A DNA stretch of 64,000 bases from Sphaerisporangium sp. TRM90804 (GCF_029846175.1 NZ_JARWAC010000009.1:124001-188000); one strand, 5' to 3'; shown: positions 8,048 to 16,482, counted from the stretch's first letter. The notes: a model not told the origin generated them from the letters alone. Numbers and translations are program-made.

Positions 8048-9271
8048 ATGGTGGAATCGTCCTTATCCCCGGGTTCCCCGCAAACAACTCGACCATCACG
8101 ACTCCCGTCGTTGACGGGAATGCGGTTCATCGCTGCGTTTCTGGTTCTCATCACCCACGGCATCGACGCCAATCTGTTCTCCTCGGCGAGCATGCGGAGC
8201 ACGTACGCGTCGGTCGTCCTGATCGCCGGCCTGGCGGGGGTGACCTACTTCTTCATCCTGAGCGGCTTCATCCTCACCTACGTCCAGCGGACCACGGACA
8301 CCGCGAAGGCGTTCTGGTGGCGCCGCTTCCTGAAGATCTACCCAACGCACTTGATCACTCTCGTCGGCGCCCTGCTGCTGGTGAGCTTCGTGCTGGGGCG
8401 GGCCATCAACGGCGGGACCGCGACACTGCACTTCCTGCTGATCCAGTCGTACTTCCCCCAGTTCGACGTCAGGACCATCTTCAACGGCCCGGCGTGGTCG
8501 CTGTCCTGCGAGGTGACCTTCTACCTCTGCTTCCCGCTCCTGGCCCGCTACATCGGCCGCATCCGGCCTGAGCGGCTGTGGGCATGGGCGGGGGTCGTGG
8601 TGGCCGCCATCTTCGCCATGCCGCTGCTGGCCAAGGTGGTCCTGCCGGGCCAGGCGCCGATGCCGGGCTTCGGCATGTCGGAACTGGAGTTCTGGTTCGT
8701 CGCGCAGTTCCCGCCGGTGCGGATGCTGGAGTTCGTCTTCGGCATCATCCTGGCCCGGATCGTCCTGACCGGCAGGAAGCTCCCGTTGAACCTGCCCGCC
8801 GCGGCGGCGCTGACCGTCATCGTGTACGTCATGACTCCGCTGTTCCCGCTGAGCTACAACGTGGTGGCTGTCGAGGTCATCCCGCTCGGCCTCGTCATCG
8901 CCGCCAGTGCGGTGAGGGACGCGAGCGGCCGGCCGAGCTGGCTCGGTAGCCGCCCCATGCTGTGGCTCGGCAACGTGTCCTACGCCATGTTCATGTCGCA
9001 CTACCTGATCGTCGTGTACGTCCGCCAGTTGTTCGGCTCCCCCGAGGGCTGGAGCACCCCGATGGGCTTCCTCATGCTGGGAGTGCTGTTCGCGATCACC
9101 TTGTTGGTGTCGTGGATGCTGTTCCGGCTGGTCGAGGACCCGATCATGAAGCGCTTCGCCTCGTCGAAGTCGCGCCCACGGCACGCCGCGCCCCCTCCGC
9201 CCCCGGCCGCGGGTCCGCCTGCGGAGACACCCGGGCCGGTCGCGTCCGCGGCATCGTCGATCGTCCCCTGA
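8048..9271 (+). CDS. acyltransferase family 3 (OafA/YrhL type) membrane protein
   Basis: 407 residues from the ATG at 8048, preceded by AAGAAGG at eight bases; the frame opens at 7991 but that start has no ribosome site. The family begins with LTGMRFIAAFLVLITHG, holding the conserved Arg and catalytic-type His, then GVTYFFILSGFILTY and about ten membrane segments, ending in VSYAMFMSHYLIVVYV. These inner-membrane enzymes move acyl groups to sugars, antibiotics or cell-wall polymers outside the cytoplasm. A Pro/Ala-rich cytoplasmic tail of about 35 residues follows. No glycan or antibiotic genes adjoin, so the acceptor is unknown. Confidence 0.88.
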   Translation: MVESSLSPGSPQTTRPSRLPSLTGMRFIAAFLVLITHGIDANLFSSASMRSTYASVVLIAGLAGVTYFFILSGFILTYVQRTTDTAKAFWWRRFLKIYPTHLITLVGALLLVSFVLGRAINGGTATLHFLLIQSYFPQFDVRTIFNGPAWSLSCEVTFYLCFPLLARYIGRIRPERLWAWAGVVVAAIFAMPLLAKVVLPGQAPMPGFGMSELEFWFVAQFPPVRMLEFVFGIILARIVLTGRKLPLNLPAAAALTVIVYVMTPLFPLSYNVVAVEVIPLGLVIAASAVRDASGRPSWLGSRPMLWLGNVSYAMFMSHYLIVVYVRQLFGSPEGWSTPMGFLMLGVLFAITLLVSWMLFRLVEDPIMKRFASSKSRPRHAAPPPPPAAGPPAETPGPVASAASSIVP

Positions 9272-9295
9272 CAACCGTCCTACCACGGGGAACAC

Positions 9296-9326
9296 CGGGC
9301 CGCCAGCTCTCAGCACCAGCGGCCCG
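9296..9326. terminator. bidirectional hairpin between converging genes
   Basis: CGGGCCGC (9296-9303) and GCGGCCCG (9319-9326) form a perfect 8-bp stem around a 15-base loop. It lies between the ends of the acyltransferase gene and helR, so it can serve both strands. Confidence 0.5.
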
Positions 9327-9341
9327 CGTGTCACGGCGGGG

Positions 9342-11489
9342 TCAGGGGGTCGTGAGGATGACGAGTCGCCGGGTCGCCCGGGTCATGGCGACGTAGCGGT
9401 CGACCGCTCCTTCGACGCCCTCGCCGAACGCCTCCGGGGCGACGAGGACGACCAGGTCGAACTCCAGCCCCTTCGACAGCTCGGGGGTCAGCGACCGGAC
9501 GCGCGACGTCGCCGGGAACGTGGGATCGCCGATGACGCACGCGATGCCGTCGCCGTGCTCGGCGAGCCACGCGTCGAGGATCGAGCCCAGGTCCGAGACG
9601 GATCCGTGCAGGACGGGGACGCCGCCGCCGCGGATGGAGGTCGGCACGTTGGCGTCGGGGAGCACGGCCCGGATGACCGGCTCGGCCTCCGCCATGATCT
9701 CCTCCGGCGTCCGGTAGTTGACGCTCAGGGAGGCCAGGGTGATCCGGTCGAACCCGATCCGCTCCAGCCGCTCCCGCCACGACTCCGTGAACCCGTGCCT
9801 GGCCTGGGCGCGGTCGCCGACGATGGTGAAGCTCCGGGACGGGCAGCGCAGCAGCAACATCTGCCATTCGGCGTCGGTCAGCTCCTGAGCCTCGTCCACG
9901 ACGACGTGGGCGAACGGCCCGGCGAGCACGTCGGGATCGGGGCTCGGCAGCGTGCTCTCGTCGACCAGCGCGTCCCGCAGGTCCTGGCCGTGCAGCATCG
10001 TCACGACGCCTTCACCGTCGTCGTCGGCTTCGAGCAGGGCGTCGACGACCAGGGCCACGCGCTCGCGTTCCGCGGCGACGGAGGCGGCCTGCCGGCGCTT
10101 GCGCCGGGCGGCCTCCGGGTCGCCGAGCCGCTGCCGAGCCGCGTCCAGGAGCGGCAGGTCGGACACCGTCCAGGCCTGGGCGTCCTCGCGCCGCAGCCGC
10201 CGGACCTCCTCGGGGCTGAGCCAGGGAGCGCACAACCGCAGGTAGGCGGGCACCGACCACAGGTCTGCGACGAGGTCGGCCGCTTCGAGCAGCGGCCACG
10301 CGCGGTTGAAGGTCGTGAGCAGCTCCCGGTTGCGCAGCAGCGACTTGCGCAGCAGGCCGGCCGAGACGCCCTCGTCGTGCTTGTCCGTCACGATCGTGAC
10401 CAGCTCCTGCCAGATCTGGTCGCGCGCCTCGTTGTGCGGGGTGCCGGGTTCGGCCGCATCGAACGCCTCGGCCCAGTCTTCGGGGCTCAGCCAGACGTCC
10501 GACCAGTGGGTCGTGACCGTCATCCCCTCGGTGGGCGGGTTCTCGTAGAACCTGACGGCCGGCTCGATCGCCTTGACCATGTCCGCGGACGACTTCAGCC
10601 GGGCCACGTCCGGGTCGGTCTCGACCGCCGCCGCGGCCCCCTCGGCGACGAGGTCCCGCAGGGTGCAGGTCTGCACGCCCTCCTCTCCGAGGCTGGGCAG
10701 GACGTCGGCCACGTAGGCCAGGTAGGGCTGGTGCGGGCCGACGAACAGCACGCCGCCCCGGTGGTGGCCGAGGCGAGGGTCGGAGTAGAGCAGGTAGGCG
10801 GAGCGGTGCAGGGCGACGACGGTCTTGCCCGTGCCCGGACCGCCGTCGACGACGAGGGCGCCGCGCGATCCCGCGCGGATGATGGCGTCCTGGTCGGCCT
10901 GGATGGTGCCGAGCACGTCCCGCATCCGGGCCGACCGGTCGCCGCCCAGGCTGGCGATGAAGGCGGACTGGTCGTCGAGGGCGGCGTGCCCCTCGAACCC
11001 GTCCGGGGTGAACACCTCGTCCCAGTAGTCGCTGATCCGGCCGCGGGTCCAGCGGTACCTGCGGCGGCTGGCCAGGCCCATCGGGTCGGCGTGGGTCGCC
11101 CCGAAGAACGGCTCGGCCGCCGGGGAGCGCCAGTCGAGCAGCAGCCGCCGGCCCGTGCTGTCGGTGAGGCCGAGTCGTCCGATGTACACCGGCTCGGGGT
11201 CGTCCGCGCCGACGATGTGCCCGAGGCACAGGTCGAGGCCGAAGCGGCGCAGCGCGCGCAGGCGAGCGGTCAGCCGGTGGACCTCCAGGTCCCGGTCCAG
11301 CGCCTGGCGGCCCTTGCCGCCGGGGTTCTTCCGCGCGGCGTCGAGGCGGCCCGACAGGTCGGCGATCGACCGCTCCAGGCTCTCCGCGATGGCCGCGAAG
11401 TGCCGCTCGTCGCCGGCGATCAGCGCCGGGTCGGCCTTGGCGGCCAGGTGGCCGGGAAGGTCGAACGCGCTGGTGGTCAGGGAAGTCAC
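9342..11489 (-). CDS. helR: HelR-type (HelD family) RNA polymerase-recycling ATPase
   Basis: 715 residues from the GTG at 11489, which has GGAGC nine bases upstream; the open frame to 11723 upstream is not coding-like. The N-terminal arm is a coiled coil (LERSIADLSGRLDAARKN, then RDLEVHRLTARLRALRR). Next come LLLDWRSPAAEPFF, Walker A DGGPGTGKTVVALHRSAYLL (about 213-232), Walker B/motif II VVDEAQELTDAEW (about 529), VGDRAQ, SVNYRTPEEI and LSKGLEFDLVVLV. HelD proteins dislodge stalled or drug-bound RNA polymerase. HelR of Streptomyces removes rifamycins from RNA polymerase and is induced through a rifamycin-associated element. That element is present upstream at 11711-11770, which decides HelR over generic UvrD-like helicase. 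Confidence 0.88.
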   Translation of the reverse strand: MTSLTTSAFDLPGHLAAKADPALIAGDERHFAAIAESLERSIADLSGRLDAARKNPGGKGRQALDRDLEVHRLTARLRALRRFGLDLCLGHIVGADDPEPVYIGRLGLTDSTGRRLLLDWRSPAAEPFFGATHADPMGLASRRRYRWTRGRISDYWDEVFTPDGFEGHAALDDQSAFIASLGGDRSARMRDVLGTIQADQDAIIRAGSRGALVVDGGPGTGKTVVALHRSAYLLYSDPRLGHHRGGVLFVGPHQPYLAYVADVLPSLGEEGVQTCTLRDLVAEGAAAAVETDPDVARLKSSADMVKAIEPAVRFYENPPTEGMTVTTHWSDVWLSPEDWAEAFDAAEPGTPHNEARDQIWQELVTIVTDKHDEGVSAGLLRKSLLRNRELLTTFNRAWPLLEAADLVADLWSVPAYLRLCAPWLSPEEVRRLRREDAQAWTVSDLPLLDAARQRLGDPEAARRKRRQAASVAAERERVALVVDALLEADDDGEGVVTMLHGQDLRDALVDESTLPSPDPDVLAGPFAHVVVDEAQELTDAEWQMLLLRCPSRSFTIVGDRAQARHGFTESWRERLERIGFDRITLASLSVNYRTPEEIMAEAEPVIRAVLPDANVPTSIRGGGVPVLHGSVSDLGSILDAWLAEHGDGIACVIGDPTFPATSRVRSLTPELSKGLEFDLVVLVAPEAFGEGVEGAVDRYVAMTRATRRLVILTTP

Positions 11490-11563
11490 GTCGTCAGCTC
11501 CGATCAGAGGTCGCTCGCGCGGACACCGGGGGCCCTTCTCGGCCGGCCGCGCGGGCGGACGCC

Positions 11564-11677
11564 TCATCCGGCGGCGCGCTGCCCCGCACCCGCGCGCCGA
11601 GCTCCCGTACCGCGAGGGCCGCCACCGGCTCGACATCCCCGCATGACCCATGGACCGACGACACACGCACTTCGCAT
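11564..11677 (-). CDS. possible leader peptide (uORF) in the helR leader
   Basis: A 37-codon frame beginning MRSACVVGPWVMRGC lies in the long leader between the promoter block and helR, behind GGGGG four bases from its ATG. It has two early Cys and ends 75 bases before helR. Leader peptides starting MRS..CVV occur upstream of other actinobacterial genes, so a regulatory role is conceivable, but GC-rich DNA makes chance frames common. Confidence 0.2.
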   Translation of the reverse strand: MRSACVVGPWVMRGCRAGGGPRGTGARRAGAGQRAAG

Positions 11678-11710
11678 CCCCCGTTTTCGCAGGCACTGGC
11701 CTCGGCCGAC

Positions 11711-11770
11711 GATTCTGCGGCATGACCCGGGTCTTGCCGCAAGCCCCCCTGTGCGCTATACGTTGAAAGT
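11711..11770 (-). promoter_or_regulatory. rifamycin-associated element (RAE) promoter block of helR
   Basis: Read on the minus strand it contains GGGGCTTGCGGCAAGACCC, matching the 19-bp rifamycin-associated element except for its last base. The core CTTGCGGCAAG palindrome is at 11733-11743. A -10-like CAGAAT lies at 11717-11712, 19 bases after TTGCGG. The 60 bases match those upstream of rox (52786-52845) at 56 positions. Known function of the element: induction by rifamycins. The promoter geometry is my inference. The helR leader is about 220 bases long. Confidence 0.9.
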
Positions 11771-11870
11771 GGAAAGGAGCGGGTGCCCCCCTTTCCCTCC
11801 TTCGTCACGCCGTGGACGGCCGCCATTCTCGCGAACCGGCGGCGTGCCGTGCGCCGTCGTCGCCCGCGGC

Positions 11871-12863
11871 TCACGGCGTGCCCGGCGCCGGTGAGCTCGC
11901 CGCACCGGCCGACAGCAGTCTCGCGGCCAGCGCGCGGCAGCGCTCCCCGAGCTCCGGCGGGTCGAGCACCTCGAAGTCGTGCCCCAGCAGTAGCACGTGC
12001 ATGAGCAGGAAGTCGAGGCTGCCGGCTCCGCTGAGCACCTCGCACCGCTCCCCGTCTCGCGGTCGCACGACGGCCGCCGACGCCGGGATCTGCGTGCGCA
12101 CCGTGCCGGCCGGCGCGTGCACGAGGAAGCGCGCCTGGTGCGGGTAGACCCGGCTCGCCACGCCCTCCTGTACGTACGTCGCCGCATCGGGCGCCGCGCG
12201 CGGGCGAAAGCGCCAGGTGCGCGCGGACACGCCGGTGATCCGGTCGAGGCGGAAGCTGCGCCAGTCGTCGCGGTCGAGGTCGTAGGCGAGCAGGTACCAG
12301 CGCCGGTCGGAGGCGACCAGACGGTAGGGCTCGACCCGCCGCCGTCGCACCTCGCCCCCCGACGGGTAGCCGAAGCCGGCCTCGACCTCGCCGCGACAGG
12401 CCCTGGCCAGGGTCATCAGCACCTCGGGGTCGACCGGCGCCCGGCCTCCGCCGAAGGACTCCACCGAGCCGGAGAGCGCGCGCACCTCGTGCCGCAGGCG
12501 GGTGGGGAGCACCTGGTCGAGCTTGGTCAGTGCCCGCAGTGCGGCGTCGCCGGCGCCGGCGACCGCGCCGTCCGCGCCGGCGAGCAGCGAGACCACGGTG
12601 GCGATCGCCTCCTCGTCGTCCAGAAGCAGCGGCGGCAGGTCCTGCCCCGGGCCGAGCTGGTAGCCGCCGCCGACGCCCTGGCTGGCGTGCACCTGGTAGC
12701 CGAGCGTGCGCAGCCGCTCGACGTCGCGCCGTACCGTGCGCGGCGTGACCCCGAGCCGGTCGGCCAGCTCCGGGCCGGTCCAGACCTGGCGCTGCTGCAG
12801 CAGCCCGAGCAGGGTGAGCACCCGCTCCGTCGTCCCCCGCTCGTCCCCGCCCGCCGCGTCCAT
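11871..12863 (-). CDS. HTH/WYL-domain transcriptional regulator (YafY type)
   Basis: 330 residues from the ATG at 12863; the longer frame runs through the divergent DinB gene and is rejected. An N-terminal winged HTH (TERVLTLLGLLQQRQVW through LADRLGVTPRTVRRDVERL) is followed by the WYL domain (RRVEPYRLVASDRRWYLLAY, SFRLDRITGVSA) and a C-terminal extension. WYL proteins bind DNA and sense ligands, often nucleic acids or small metabolites. It is divergent from the DinB/VOC pair, with an inverted repeat in between, the usual arrangement for a local repressor or activator of that pair. Confidence 0.9.
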   Translation of the reverse strand: MDAAGGDERGTTERVLTLLGLLQQRQVWTGPELADRLGVTPRTVRRDVERLRTLGYQVHASQGVGGGYQLGPGQDLPPLLLDDEEAIATVVSLLAGADGAVAGAGDAALRALTKLDQVLPTRLRHEVRALSGSVESFGGGRAPVDPEVLMTLARACRGEVEAGFGYPSGGEVRRRRVEPYRLVASDRRWYLLAYDLDRDDWRSFRLDRITGVSARTWRFRPRAAPDAATYVQEGVASRVYPHQARFLVHAPAGTVRTQIPASAAVVRPRDGERCEVLSGAGSLDFLLMHVLLLGHDFEVLDPPELGERCRALAARLLSAGAASSPAPGTP

Positions 12864-12882
12864 GGCGCCTACCCTGCCAGAT

Positions 12883-12903
12883 AGCGGACCGATGCTGTCC
12901 GCT
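12883..12903. promoter_or_regulatory. inverted repeat between WYL regulator and DinB gene
   Basis: AGCGGAC-N7-GTCCGCT, a perfect 7-7-7 inverted repeat centred in the 60-bp divergent gap. Likely operator of the adjacent WYL regulator, acting on both directions. Confidence 0.6.
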
Positions 12904-12923
12904 GGAGGTGCCAGAGTGACCCC

Positions 12924-13511
12924 ATGGACGCAGACGAACTCGACTGGAACCGGACGCTGCGCGAGCAGTGGGAGTTCCACTGGAACCATCAGCTCCGAGA
13001 CCGGCTCGACGGCCTCACCGACGAGGAGTACTTCTGGTCGCCGGCGCCGGACGCCTGGAGCGTGCGGCCGCGCGGCACCTCGGCGGCGCCCGTGCAGGCC
13101 GGCGCCGGGGACTTCACGATCGACTACGCCTTCCCCCAGCCGGTCCCCGCGCCCTTCACCACGATCGCCTGGCGGCTCGGCCACGTCATCGCCGGCGTGC
13201 TCGCCGCGCGCAACGCGGCGCACTTCGGCGCGCCCGCCGCGTCGTACGACACCTGGGAGTACGCCGGCGACGCCGCCACCGCGCTCGACCAGCTTCACAC
13301 CCAGCTCGACGTCTGGCTGGCCGGGGTGTCCGGCCTAGGCGAGGCCGAGCTGCGGGTCCCGGTGGGTTCGAAGGAGCCCTACCCCGAGGCGCCCATGGCC
13401 GATCTGGTGCTGCACATCCACCGCGAGCTGATCCACCACCTGTCCGAGGTCTGCCTGCTGCGCGACCTCTACCCGCACATGAAGACCTTCACGAACGGAG
13501 CGAGCCGATGA
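12924..13511 (+). CDS. DinB-superfamily protein
   Basis: 195 residues. The four-helix DinB/YfiT metal-binding fold is suggested by LREQWEFHWNHQLRDRLDGL at the start, AWRLGHVIAGVLAARNAAHF in the middle and LVLHIHRELIHHLSEVCLLRDLY at the end, giving three His positions for a divalent metal. Family members include mycothiol-dependent enzymes and stress-induced proteins of unknown chemistry. The ATG follows a GGAGG-containing segment (CTGGAGGTGCCAGAG). Its stop overlaps the VOC gene start by ATGA. Co-transcribed with that gene under the divergent WYL regulator. Confidence 0.85.
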   Translation: MDADELDWNRTLREQWEFHWNHQLRDRLDGLTDEEYFWSPAPDAWSVRPRGTSAAPVQAGAGDFTIDYAFPQPVPAPFTTIAWRLGHVIAGVLAARNAAHFGAPAASYDTWEYAGDAATALDQLHTQLDVWLAGVSGLGEAELRVPVGSKEPYPEAPMADLVLHIHRELIHHLSEVCLLRDLYPHMKTFTNGASR

Positions 13512-13969
13512 GCCGCCACATCCAGGTCACCTTCGACGCCCACGACCCGCGCGCGCTGTCGACCTTCTGGCGCGACGCGCTGGGCTACGTCCACCCCGCC
13601 CCGCCCGGAGCCGACCTGCCCGAAGGCGCCGACCCGCTGGCCGCCTGGGACGACTTCCTCGCCCGGGCCGGAGTGCCGGAAGAGCAGCGCGACTCGAGAT
13701 CGGCCATCGAGGACCCCGACGGGCACGGCCCGCGGCTGTTCTTCCAGCGGGTGCCGGAAGACAAGATCGCCAAGAACCGCGTCCACCTCGACCTCCGTGC
13801 GGCGCCCGGCCTGCTGGGAGAGGAACGGATGGCGGCGCTGGAGGCCGAGTGCGCCAGGCTCGTCGCGCTGGGGGCGAAGCGGGTGCGCCGCGACGAGCCG
13901 GCTCCCCCGTTGAGCCACGGCTTCATCGTGATGACCGACCCCGAGGGCAACGAGTTCTGCCTGGACTGA
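13508..13969 (+). CDS. VOC family protein (glyoxalase-like)
   Basis: 153 residues, translationally coupled to the DinB gene by ATGA. Begins HIQVTFDAHDPRALSTFWRDALGY, has AIEDPDGHGPRLFFQRVPE and NRVHLDLRAAPG in the middle, and ends with FIVMTDPEGNEFCLD, the typical VOC ending. This glyoxalase_6-like subgroup is common beside WYL/DinB genes in actinomycetes and may bind or modify a small electrophile. No substrate evidence. Confidence 0.85.
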   Translation: MSRHIQVTFDAHDPRALSTFWRDALGYVHPAPPGADLPEGADPLAAWDDFLARAGVPEEQRDSRSAIEDPDGHGPRLFFQRVPEDKIAKNRVHLDLRAAPGLLGEERMAALEAECARLVALGAKRVRRDEPAPPLSHGFIVMTDPEGNEFCLD

Positions 13970-14127
13970 CGCCGCTCAGCGGTGACCATCCAAACCGGGG
14001 CGTCCCGCGACCGCACCCGCCACGCGCCGGCGGCACCGGCCGCCGGAGATCGTGCCCGGCCCCGCGTCACCACGCCCCCGCCCCGCCGGGCGAGGCATGC
14101 CGCGGGCCGCACGGATCGGGTGAACGC

Positions 14128-14994
14128 TCACCCCGCCGCCAGGAAATCCTTGATCTTCCCGGCGATCGCGGGGTAGTCGGGGGCGAACCAGATCAGGTGG
14201 CCGTCGGCCCGGCTCTCCACCAGCTCGGCCCGGGGCATGGTCGCGACGAGGGATTCGGCGTGGCTGAAGGGGACCGAACGATCGGTGCGGCTGGCGATCA
14301 CCAGGGCCGGCTGGGTGACCTGCCGCGCGCAGTCGGGCACCGGCAGCATGTCGTTGACGAAGCCCTCGCCTGAGCGCATCAGCGTGAACAGCGCGAGCAG
14401 TTCGGCCCGGTCGTGCTCGCTCAGGCCGGCCATGACCTGGCGGACGGGGCGGGTCGACAGGTCGCGCAGCAGCAACCGCAACCCCGCCCGCGGCGCCGCG
14501 CGCATCAGCAGCCGCACGGCCGCCCAGGTGGCAGCCTCGGCGCCGGGGTTGAACACCAGACGGCCCCCCAGGCGGGTGCGCCGGTCGGGCCAGGGCAGGA
14601 ACCCGACCGCGCTCTGCAGGATCACCCGGCGCACCAGGCGCGGGTGGCGGGCGGCCATGGTCAGGGCCGTGCGCCCGCCCGCCGAGACGCCCACCACCGC
14701 GGCGACCCGCTCGACGCCCAGGTCGCGGCACAGCCGCGCGGTGACGTCGGCGAACGCGGCGGGCGCGGTGGCGGTGGTCAGGGGGGTTCCCCCGTATCCG
14801 GGGCGAGACGGCGCGAGCACCCGGTGGCCCGAGAGGGTGAAGACCTCCTCCCCCAGCGCCAGTCCGGCCCGCATGTGACCGCCATGGAAGATGACGACCG
14901 TCTGAGGGCCCTCACCCTCCAGCCGGTACTCCACCGCACCCGCCGCCAGGCGGGCGGTGACCGTATCTCGCAGCAGGGCCGTCATGGGCGTCAT
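14128..14994 (-). CDS. alpha/beta hydrolase
   Basis: 288 residues. The oxyanion-loop HGGHMRAGLA, APSRPGYGGTPL, nucleophile elbow GVSAGGRTAL (Ser about 110), catalytic Asp region VIASRTDRSVPF and catalytic His region ADGHLIWFAPDYP are all present. Cytoplasmic esterase- or dehalogenase-like fold; substrate unknown. Its first 23 codons or so are duplicated, with about 85 percent identity, as a dead fragment at 20701-20776 next to a MarR gene. No operon partner; it precedes the oxidoreductase at 15054 on the same strand but 60 bases separate them. Confidence 0.85.
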   Translation of the reverse strand: MTPMTALLRDTVTARLAAGAVEYRLEGEGPQTVVIFHGGHMRAGLALGEEVFTLSGHRVLAPSRPGYGGTPLTTATAPAAFADVTARLCRDLGVERVAAVVGVSAGGRTALTMAARHPRLVRRVILQSAVGFLPWPDRRTRLGGRLVFNPGAEAATWAAVRLLMRAAPRAGLRLLLRDLSTRPVRQVMAGLSEHDRAELLALFTLMRSGEGFVNDMLPVPDCARQVTQPALVIASRTDRSVPFSHAESLVATMPRAELVESRADGHLIWFAPDYPAIAGKIKDFLAAG

Positions 14995-15053
14995 GCTCGC
15001 ATGCCCGCCGGCGGTCGCGGGCGGTCATACGCCGGCGCCCGAGGACGAGGGGG

Positions 15054-15998
15054 TCAGGCGGCCGGGGCAAGGACGACGACCTTGCCGGACACGGCGCCGG
15101 CGGCGACCTCCGCGTGGAAGGCCGGGAGGTCCTTGAGCTGGATACGGCGGCTGACGTCGATGTGAAGCTCGCCTCGGTCGATCGCCTCCACGAGGCCGGC
15201 GAGCTGCTTGGCGTCGCTCCGGACGAAGACGTCGAGCCCGCGCACCCCGCGTGCTTCGTCGCTCGGCGCCCGCATCCACACCGTGGTGTTGACCACGGCC
15301 CCGCCGGACCGCACGAGAGCGGCCAAGCCCGCGAGCGCCGAGGGCTCGATCGGGGCGAGGTTGAGCAGGAGGTCGACCGGCTGGCCGACCGCGTCCGCCA
15401 CGTCGGTCGCGGTGTGGTCGAGGATCTCGTCGGCACCGGCGGCCCGGACCCGGTCCGCGCTTCGCGGGCTCGCCGTGGCGACGACGTGCGCGCCGGCGTT
15501 CTTCGCGAGCTGCACCGCGTAGGCGCCGACAGCGCCTCCGGCGCCGGTGATGAGCACGCGTTGCCCGGCGGTCAGCTCGCCGAGTTCGAACAGCGCCTGC
15601 CATGCGGTCAGGCCCACCAGCGGCAGGGCCGCCGCGTCGGCGAGCGGCACGCTCGACGGCGCGGCCGCCAGGATCTCGGCGGGCGCGATGACGTACTCGG
15701 CTGCCGCGCCGTCGCCGATCATCGGGAGGAATCCGACGACCTCGTCACCCACCGCCACCGCGTCGACGCCGTCACCGAGCGCGTCGACCGTTCCGGCGAC
15801 GTCGATGCCGGGCGTGTGCGGGAGCTTCACCGGGAACGGGCCCTGGAGACCACCGCCGCGGATGCCGGCGTCGACCGGGTTGAACGACGTCGCCGCGACC
15901 CGGATGCGAACCTCACCAGCGCCCGGGACGGGCAGCGTCACGTCCTCGTAGCGCAGGACATCGGCGTCGCCGTACTCGTGGAATCGCACTGCCTTCAT
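15054..15998 (-). CDS. NADP-dependent quinone oxidoreductase-like alcohol dehydrogenase (MDR family)
   Basis: 314 residues from the ATG at 15998, with AGAAAGAAG upstream. GroES-like N-terminal half (MKAVRFHEYGDADVLRYEDV; PHTPGIDVAGTVDALGDGVDAV) and Rossmann half (VLITGAGGAVGAYAVQLAK about residue 150, ATASPRSADRVRAAGADEIL). The Zn ligands of classical alcohol dehydrogenases are absent, placing it with zeta-crystallin-like NADPH:quinone reductases. A 20-bp palindrome lies about 250 bases upstream and probably binds the TetR protein now at 20092, which is separated from it by a transposon. Confidence 0.88.
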   Translation of the reverse strand: MKAVRFHEYGDADVLRYEDVTLPVPGAGEVRIRVAATSFNPVDAGIRGGGLQGPFPVKLPHTPGIDVAGTVDALGDGVDAVAVGDEVVGFLPMIGDGAAAEYVIAPAEILAAAPSSVPLADAAALPLVGLTAWQALFELGELTAGQRVLITGAGGAVGAYAVQLAKNAGAHVVATASPRSADRVRAAGADEILDHTATDVADAVGQPVDLLLNLAPIEPSALAGLAALVRSGGAVVNTTVWMRAPSDEARGVRGLDVFVRSDAKQLAGLVEAIDRGELHIDVSRRIQLKDLPAFHAEVAAGAVSGKVVVLAPAA

Positions 15999-16250
15999 GA
16001 CGGACTTCTTTCTTCGAGAGGATCGATGTGCTCCGGATTGGAAGCACTTCAGCGAGGCGCCCGGCCCATCGCCGGGCCGGCGAGCGCGCGAGCGCGGTCG
16101 CCTCGCCAAGTCGCGGGCGCGACGTCCTCCGGACGGGAGACGCCCGCGACCCGCGCAGGTCACTGCTCGGTTGACGAGTCGTGGGGTCGGGGGGCGGCGG
16201 CGTAACCGTCTGAGTCCCCGTCAAGGAGCATGCGTCCATCGTAGGGGAAT

Positions 16251-16270
16251 AGCGGAGGATTTCCTCCGCT
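16251..16270. promoter_or_regulatory. TetR-type palindromic operator
   Basis: AGCGGAGGA-TT-TCCTCCGCT, a perfect 9-2-9 palindrome in an AT-richer spot between the oxidoreductase and the short remnant at 16281. Size and symmetry suit a TetR dimer pair. The candidate regulator is the TetR gene at 20092-20664, adjacent before the transposon arrived. Confidence 0.6.
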
Positions 16271-16280
16271 TAAGCTCACG

Positions 16281-16379
16281 ATGGCTCAGGTGGCCGACGG
16301 GGTCGCGTCCGAGCTTGGCCGGCAGACACGGTACGAATGGCTGCCGATCGACGTGCTCGGTGCCGCGCGCCGGAACTGA
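16281..16379 (+). pseudogene. short remnant next to the operator
   Basis: A 32-codon frame, starting MAQVADGVASELGRQTRYEW and ending in TGA, begins ten bases after the palindrome. The LGRQTRYEWLPIDVLGAA part resembles the C-terminal region of NmrA/NAD(P)H-binding reductases. I read it as an internally deleted former divergent gene; it could also be noise. Confidence 0.3.
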
Positions 16380-16386
16380 CGCGCCG

Positions 16387-16391
16387 GACTA
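16387..16391. repeat. left 5-bp target-site duplication GACTA
   Basis: GACTA directly abuts the left terminal inverted repeat and is repeated exactly at 20090-20094. Five bases is the duplication length made by Tn3-family transposases. Confidence 0.85.
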
Positions 16392-16480
16392 GGGGCTTGA
16401 GCAGCAACCAAGCGGCCAGTCACGATAAGGAGCCCGGCGGGCGGCTCTTACCGTGACTGGCCGTTCTGATGCGGGTGGCG
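16392..16480 (+). repeat. left end: 38-bp terminal inverted repeat plus conserved subterminal hairpin
   Basis: The first 38 bases are the terminal repeat. Bases beyond it continue to match the right end up to 16480 (77 of 89 positions over the whole span). Just inside is an inverted copy of the inner repeat segment (CTTACCGTGACTGGCCGTTC at 16447-16466), so the end can fold into a stem of about 20 bp; a second transposase site is a possible reading. Confidence 0.85.
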
Positions 16481-16482
16481 GG

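Noticed and set aside
9555-11894. 779-codon plus-strand open frame opposite helR
   Set aside because: Shadow frame; the minus strand encodes all helicase-type motifs.
16392-16480. Hairpin as a simple transcription terminator
   Set aside because: The 38-bp length, GGGG...TAAG ends, inverted copy at 20052-20089 and flanking GACTA duplications identify it as a Tn3-family end.
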